NCBI GenBank assembly: GCA_015039315.1
Contig: WIDE01000227.1
Span: 1-26,132, forward strand
Length of the DNA: 26,132 nt
Source of the DNA: Clavulina sp. PMI_390
Taxonomy: Eukaryota; Basidiomycota; Agaricomycetes; Cantharellales; Hydnaceae
Direction of reading: 5' to 3'
Shown here: in pieces, positions 21,885 through 26,132 of the stretch
How positions within the stretch are numbered: the first letter of the stretch is position 1
How the letters are laid out: each line of letters begins with the position of its first letter
The notes under the pieces: generated by a model
The model's database searches: none
Told to the model about the DNA's origin: nothing
What the model saw: the letters and a program-made list of their open reading frames with translations, nothing else
Program-made: the position numbers and the translations under genes

Positions 21885-24077
21885 TCACTGCTCGAGCCCA
21901 ACCTCTCGCAGTCTCCCGAGCAACCTCCCATTCTCCTCCATGAGCCGCGCGTTCTGCTGCGCAAGGAGCTCGAGTTGGCCTTCGAGCTCGCGAACGTGAT
22001 CCAGCTTGCGCTGCCGGCTCTTGCGCGCCGCGATGGTGTTCTGCAGACGCTTGGCAGCGATCGCATCCTCACCCATCTTCAGCTTGGGGACCTTGCCGCT
22101 AGCCTCGTCCTCATCCTCATCTTCGTCGTCAGAGTCGGCGCTGGACTTGCGCTTCTTGTTACGCGACGAGACGAGCGCTCGGTCCTCATTGGCGATCGCA
22201 AACGCGGGAAACTCTTTCTTGGAAGTAGAGCTCGGGCCGCGGTACTTGCGCTGCTGAACGGGAGCGTCGAGTGGCAGCAGCTGGGCCGCAGTGAGGTTCT
22301 TGCGGTGCCCAGTGGCCTTGCTGCGAGTAGCGGCAGCGATAGCATCAGCGGAAGGAGCGAGAGAGGTGTCAGAAGCAAGGGGGACAGTGTGGAGTGCGGG
22401 AGTATCCGAGATGGTGGCGAGGTCGTCGAGGGAGGTGACGAGAGGAGAGGGCTGGACAACCTCCATGGCCTGCTCCATGACGGGGGCGGCAGGTGCGGGC
22501 ATAGAGAGGTTGAGACCAAGCGCCGAAGGAGCGATCACGCCAAAGTCGCCAGCGTCGTCAAACAGAGGGCCGTCCTTGACGGTGTACCCAAACAGTTGAT
22601 CGACAAATTCGGCCTCCAGCGAACCCGGCTTGAGCATCGCGGAATGCGGTGTTGCTTGCAGGGCCGCATCCAAAGGCGAGGTGGGACTGTACGAGAGGGC
22701 AGGAGTCCCGTTCACGCTCGGGGGAGTAGTTTGAGCAGCGAGCATGACGGCGGGATCGAGTTCGAGGGAGGCGAGGATGGCGAGTTCGGCAGGGGACATG
22801 GGGGAAGCAAGTGGGTTGTTCGTGTACGCCTCGGCAGAGGCGGTGCTGTTGTTGTTGTTGTTGGTGTTGCCGTTGAAGACAGATTCGAACGTCAGGGGCT
22901 CGGTGGTGGCCGAGTGCCCAGTGTTCTGGTACGCGGACGCGACTGGAGAAGGGGGAATAGAATCGACGAGAGAGGAAGGAGAGTGGAACACGTCAGCGAT
23001 CCATTCTTCATCGGGTCGATCCACATCGCTTCCACACGATGCCCAAGATGATGAAGGGGAAGGAGACGAATACACACCTGACCCAAAGAGCCGATCTAGC
23101 GTCGCGTCATTGCTTGAGGCTGCGCCCGCAGGCGCAGCAGACATCGTGGTATCAATAGGGGACATTGTTGTGCTAGTATTCATTGGGTTGTGGGCTAGCA
23201 TAGAAGTGTATGAATCCAACAAGGTGGTAAAGTGGCTGTGACCTTGGTGCAAAGTGGGTACTGGGGGCAGAGTGACGATGGCATCGTTGGTAACGGGGGG
23301 TGTCCGAAGACGAGTAGGTTGGGCGGTTAACGCATTGTTATACGAGGCGGGGGTGGCAAAGCCGGACGGGTCTGAGTAAGGGAGGCCATGTGACGTGGAC
23401 TGGTCTACTGGGTTCGCTGGGGAGCGAGGATTTACAGGCAAAGGCCGAACATCTCGACGAGTGATGTATGTAGTGTGACCGTACAACGGGAGAATAGCGG
23501 GGTTTGAGGAAGCTTGGGGGAGGGCGTAGGACGACAAGGAGGGGTCCGAGTTGTCTACGGGGATTGGTTGCGACACGAGTGCAGATGCACTGAAGGGATA
23601 TGTCAGCTGAGAGTTTGGGGAGGGAGCGATCGGGGAAGTCGATGCTGATGAGGAAGAGGATGATGAAGAGGATGAAGAAGGAGACGAAGCAGAGGCTGCG
23701 GATGCGGCAGAGGAGGCTCGAGCGCGTGAAGCTGCTGGCGTCTTGCCGATCGTCAGACCGAGATATGGGTATGCTCGCACCGGGGTGGGTGCGGGCATCC
23801 AGGTCCTCATCAGAGGAGCTGTTGTGCTTGGAGCATTATGATTGCTGGTGCTAGCAGCATGCTGCGAGCGACGGCTGCCGGGCCTTGTCGCAGACGCGGG
23901 GACAGCTGAAGAGCTGACGCGGCTGGAGGAGGGCCTGGCATTGTACACCATATTGCGCGTTACGCTGTAGGTGGCCGACCGATCCAAAGAGATCGTCTTG
24001 CTTGTGCTTGAGCCAGGGCCAGAAGAGCCAATGGTCGTCGCCGCCGTCGTGGAAGAGGAGGAGATCGCTTTGGGCAT
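21885..24077 (-). CDS. bZIP transcription factor, Gcn4/CPC1-like
   Basis: Uninterrupted frame of 730 aa from ATG 24077 to TGA 21887-21885; upstream codons are open but contain no ATG. The C-terminal bZIP has the basic region NTIAARKSRQRK (from residue 680), then leucines 698, 705, 712 and 719 and Val 726 in heptad spacing. NTxAARxSRxRK is the Gcn4-class signature. Just before it lie PLDAPVQQRKYRGPSSTSKK, which I recall from basidiomycete Gcn4-like factors, a KKRK putative nuclear signal, and an acidic DSDDEDEDEDE patch. The large N-terminal half is Ser/Pro/Ala-rich, with a Ser run (about 11) and an Asn run, and is probably disordered activation sequence. Gcn4-class factors activate amino-acid biosynthesis genes as dimers at TGACTCA-like sites. 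The CRE-like ACGTCA and an upstream ORF precede it. The orthology is likely but not proven. Confidence 0.88.
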   Translation of the reverse strand: MPKAISSSSTTAATTIGSSGPGSSTSKTISLDRSATYSVTRNMVYNARPSSSRVSSSAVPASATRPGSRRSQHAASTSNHNAPSTTAPLMRTWMPAPTPVRAYPYLGLTIGKTPAASRARASSAASAASASSPSSSSSSSSSSSASTSPIAPSPNSQLTYPFSASALVSQPIPVDNSDPSLSSYALPQASSNPAILPLYGHTTYITRRDVRPLPVNPRSPANPVDQSTSHGLPYSDPSGFATPASYNNALTAQPTRLRTPPVTNDAIVTLPPVPTLHQGHSHFTTLLDSYTSMLAHNPMNTSTTMSPIDTTMSAAPAGAASSNDATLDRLFGSGVYSSPSPSSSWASCGSDVDRPDEEWIADVFHSPSSLVDSIPPSPVASAYQNTGHSATTEPLTFESVFNGNTNNNNNSTASAEAYTNNPLASPMSPAELAILASLELDPAVMLAAQTTPPSVNGTPALSYSPTSPLDAALQATPHSAMLKPGSLEAEFVDQLFGYTVKDGPLFDDAGDFGVIAPSALGLNLSMPAPAAPVMEQAMEVVQPSPLVTSLDDLATISDTPALHTVPLASDTSLAPSADAIAAATRSKATGHRKNLTAAQLLPLDAPVQQRKYRGPSSTSKKEFPAFAIANEDRALVSSRNKKRKSSADSDDEDEDEDEASGKVPKLKMGEDAIAAKRLQNTIAARKSRQRKLDHVRELEGQLELLAQQNARLMEENGRLLGRLREVGLEQ
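22847..22863. repeat. trinucleotide repeat encoding an Asn tract
   Basis: GTT repeats on the plus strand (AAC on the coding strand) encode an Asn-rich tract (NTNNNNN) in the bZIP protein. Such tracts are prone to length change. Confidence 0.7.
23641..23690. repeat. imperfect trinucleotide repeat encoding a Ser tract
   Basis: A purine-rich run on the plus strand built from GAT/GAA/GAG triplets encodes about eleven consecutive Ser residues in the bZIP protein. The codons are mixed, so slippage should be lower than in a pure repeat. Confidence 0.6.
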
Positions 24078-24146
24078 ATTGTGGTTTTGCAGCAGATAAC
24101 ACAGAGACAGGAGGGGATCTTGGTTTGGATGTGGGGGCAAGGTCGA

Positions 24147-24371
24147 CTACTCACAGGGAAGCTTTAAAGGCAGTGTTGTAAGCGCGCTAAAAGGATAGGC
24201 GCGCTGCGAGTGAAGAAGAGATCTGAGGTAGCTTGCGTGAGGAACGACGCGAGCTACGACGAGAGCGAGAGTGGTTAAAAGTCTGGTGTGGACAGAGAGA
24301 GTGGATGAGAGAGGAAAGAAACAGGCGATGAGCCAAAATCTGTTGCTACTTATGGTTGCCAGAGCCCCCAT
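24147..24371 (-). promoter_or_regulatory. candidate upstream ORF in the bZIP leader
   Basis: ATG at 24371-24369 opens a 74-codon frame ending in TGA at 24149-24147, 69 nt before the main ATG at 24077. It is the only ATG on the minus strand between 24371 and the main start. Gcn4 and CPC1 mRNAs are classically controlled by upstream ORFs, so this placement is suggestive. The peptide (MGALATISSNRFWLIACFF...) is hydrophobic at its start and has no known family. Whether the transcript begins upstream of 24371 is unknown. A CRE-like ACGTCACGT lies only 10 bases further upstream (24381-24389). Confidence 0.4.
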
Positions 24372-24380
24372 TCAGCTCTC

Positions 24381-24389
24381 ACGTCACGT
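24381..24389. promoter_or_regulatory. CRE-like element upstream of the bZIP gene
   Basis: ACGTCACGT contains the bZIP half-site TGACGT on the minus strand. It lies about 300 bases before the bZIP start codon and could serve autoregulation or another bZIP factor. Nine-base matches occur by chance, so this is weak. Confidence 0.3.
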
Positions 24390-25430
24390 AAGCGAGGACC
24401 CCGAAACCCCCGGCGCTTATCGCCACAGCCCACCCTGCCGCGTTGAAAAATTAGAGCAAAATGCACATGGGCCTCGGACGATCGATCAACGCGTGGGCGG
24501 GTGGGTTTGACCGCGAAATAACGTGGATGAACGCGAGGGACACGTCGAGGGACGAGTGGGACGTCGGGGACATCAATACAATAATATTGAAGACCGAATG
24601 CTTGCGGATCAACAGCCGACCGGTTTATCGTCCACCGCCTCCTCAGCTTTATTTCTCATTCAGTCGATGGGCGCCTTTTTTTCGTCGTCGTGGCCCTTAC
24701 AGCACATCGACAGCGAAGGACGCATACAGCCATGATCAACTCTGTCAGCAGAACACTGCCTCGTCGCTCTTGCATTGCGGGGGAATACGGGGGGAAGCTT
24801 TTCTTTTTCTCGTCTTCCCTTTCTGCTCTCTCAATCGACGCGCCCGATCGCTTTTTCCGCTTTGTCAACCCAATCCAGTTTGCGTTTGAGTTGAGTGGTA
24901 AACGCGTATGTGGAGCAAAACGAGCGTGTAAGACGACACGTCAGCCACCACGCCAATTCAAGCCTCCTTTCTCCATTTGTCGCGTCGCGTCATGTTCATC
25001 GTGTCATCCCCGGCACGCGACAAACTTCCGACTCTCTGCCCACATTAACAAACGTACCACCGAAATATCGTTTCTCGTGCATAAATCATTGAAACCATGT
25101 GCCTCGGAGAATGACTGCTGGTAAGCTTTTCCCTCGTCGCTTCCGGCTGTGCTCGGCGATTATCGCATATCAATATCAATAGCATCCAGCACCGCCGCCG
25201 TTCCACGTGCAAATACATTCAGATAAGAGGAGAGGCGCCCTCGCGCGCGCAAGCACAGCATCGACGGCCTGCATCTGTATCGGACAATGAAACATGGATA
25301 CTCGTGCACCGACCGTTGCCCTCCCCCTGGGCCTAGGCTGTTCATCCCAGTGCTCGCTGTGCACAGCCTGTTCCTGTTCATCTGGCATTTTGTTCGGCGG
25401 TTCATCTCAACCGCTGGGACAAACTTCCTC

Positions 25431-25438
25431 TATATATA
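25431..25438 (+). promoter_or_regulatory. TATA-like element, orientation uncertain
   Basis: TATATATA follows a G/C-richer stretch. If used on the plus strand it would serve a gene beginning to the right, whose coding start is not seen in this window. Confidence 0.2.
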
Positions 25439-25766
25439 CATGCATCGGGTCACTCTATTCGCGGGACCATCCTCAACCCCCACTTCACTTGTGTGCTCAC
25501 CACATGGACATGTACGCACGAGTCGATCACATCCGATTGCAACGTTCGACGTTCACCCACACCTCAAACAGAAAGTGCGAGGACGTCGATTCTCATTCCA
25601 GTTTTCCCATGTGATCGACTCTAAGTGTGCGCCTCATCCTCCCTCTTTCTTGCACAACATCCGCCTCGGAGAAACTTTTGTTTTCTAGTATCTAGCACAC
25701 GGATGCTTCCTCGCCCAACCACATTCTTTATCGCCCCCTCTCAAATGTTGCAGTCCAGGTCCAGAT

Positions 25767-25872
25767 ATTGAGCTGGGGTCAAGTTGTGATAACCATCCTG
25801 AGTGGCAATACAACATACCACGTGATACCATCCAGGATGGTGCCCTGGGAAGCCATTTCTCCTCAGCTCAAT
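25767..25872. repeat. nested inverted repeat around an E-box
   Basis: Outer arms ATTGAGCTG (25767-25775) and CAGCTCAAT (25864-25872) match perfectly over 9 bases. Inner arms ACCATCCTGAGTGG (25792-25805) and CCATCCAGGATGGT (25828-25841) pair at 12 of 14 positions. The two pairs are nearly concentric, and CACGTG sits in the loop at 25819-25824. This may be a relic of a small inverted-repeat element or a structured regulatory site. Confidence 0.5.
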
Positions 25873-26132
25873 TCTGGTTCGTATCCCGCCAACATTCGCC
25901 CGCCACAGGGTCTAGATGTCTGATGGCACTGATATCTCCACCTCTCACTGAACTCATCCACGTCTAACCTACTCTCCACCTTCAACTTGAACCAAATACT
26001 CACACCACCAAGTTCTGATAGCTTCTGATTGATATTGTGAAAATACCATTTTTTGGTAGATTCGGCACAGGGAGCTGCCTTCGTTCCACGATATCGCTGC
26101 CGTCCAGGTGTGTCACATAAGCGCGCTTTCTC

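Larger units (their letters stand above)
24390..26132. other. right-hand intergenic region, no supported gene
   Basis: About 1.7 kb upstream of the minus-strand bZIP gene. Plus-strand ORFs of up to 144 codons (24461-24889, 24690-25124, 25287-25688) are C/T- and Cys/Ser-rich with no signature. There is a TATATATA at 25431-25438 that could be a plus-strand TATA box, and a nested inverted repeat at 25767-25872. The last 250 bases are C/T-rich on the plus strand with CCAG|GTGTGT at about 26105-26114, which might be a leader exon of a gene off the right end. Confidence 0.35.

Noticed and set aside
21756..23051. 431-codon plus-strand open frame opposite the bZIP gene
   Set aside because: It lies antisense to a clear bZIP coding region of G/C-rich codons, is full of low-complexity Arg/Gly/Ser and shows no domain. 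It is best explained as a shadow of the real gene.
21885..24140. bZIP protein starting at 24140
   Set aside because: The first codon there is TTG; the first ATG in frame is 24077.

Overview
This is a window of nuclear DNA from a filamentous fungus, most likely a basidiomycete of the Agaricomycetes type. The evidence is many short spliceosomal introns (about 50-130 nt, GT..AG), microexons of 10-23 nt, genes on both strands without operons, and expanded F-box-like families. There are no rRNA or tRNA genes, no CRISPR array and no bacterial-type signals. All exon structures were derived by hand from reading frame, splice sites and paralogue comparison, so they are models rather than transcript-supported annotations.

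Layout from left to right. (1) Positions 1-147 may hold the tail of a plus-strand gene. (2) Two minus-strand paralogues (1263-3152 and 4017-5918) encode about 600-aa proteins with an N-terminal helical segment, an F-box-like motif and a leucine-rich C-terminal part. (3) A second F-box family follows on the minus strand: a decayed copy (6127-7409) beside its intact sister (7763-9049). (4) On the plus strand come a small disordered hypothetical protein (9969-10563), a seven-exon 2-oxoglutarate/Fe(II) dioxygenase of the isopenicillin-N-synthase-like type (10902-12511) and a 14-exon sugar transporter of the major facilitator superfamily (13663-16188). (5) Two more members of the first F-box-like family lie on the plus strand (16565-18384 and 19019-20896). 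(6) A minus-strand bZIP transcription factor of the Gcn4/CPC1 kind (21885-24077) has a candidate upstream ORF in its leader. (7) The last 2 kb holds no gene I can support, but contains a nested inverted repeat around an E-box.

The most distinctive content is the four-member F-box-like family. It sits as two tandem pairs in opposite orientation flanking the metabolic genes. All four share a short first exon and a phase-2 intron at the same Ser codon. F-box proteins usually recruit substrates to SCF ubiquitin ligases; that role is inferred here from a degenerate motif. The dioxygenase and sugar transporter are adjacent on one strand, but nothing in the sequence proves that they act in one pathway. 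The bZIP factor would regulate amino-acid starvation responses if the Gcn4 assignment is right.
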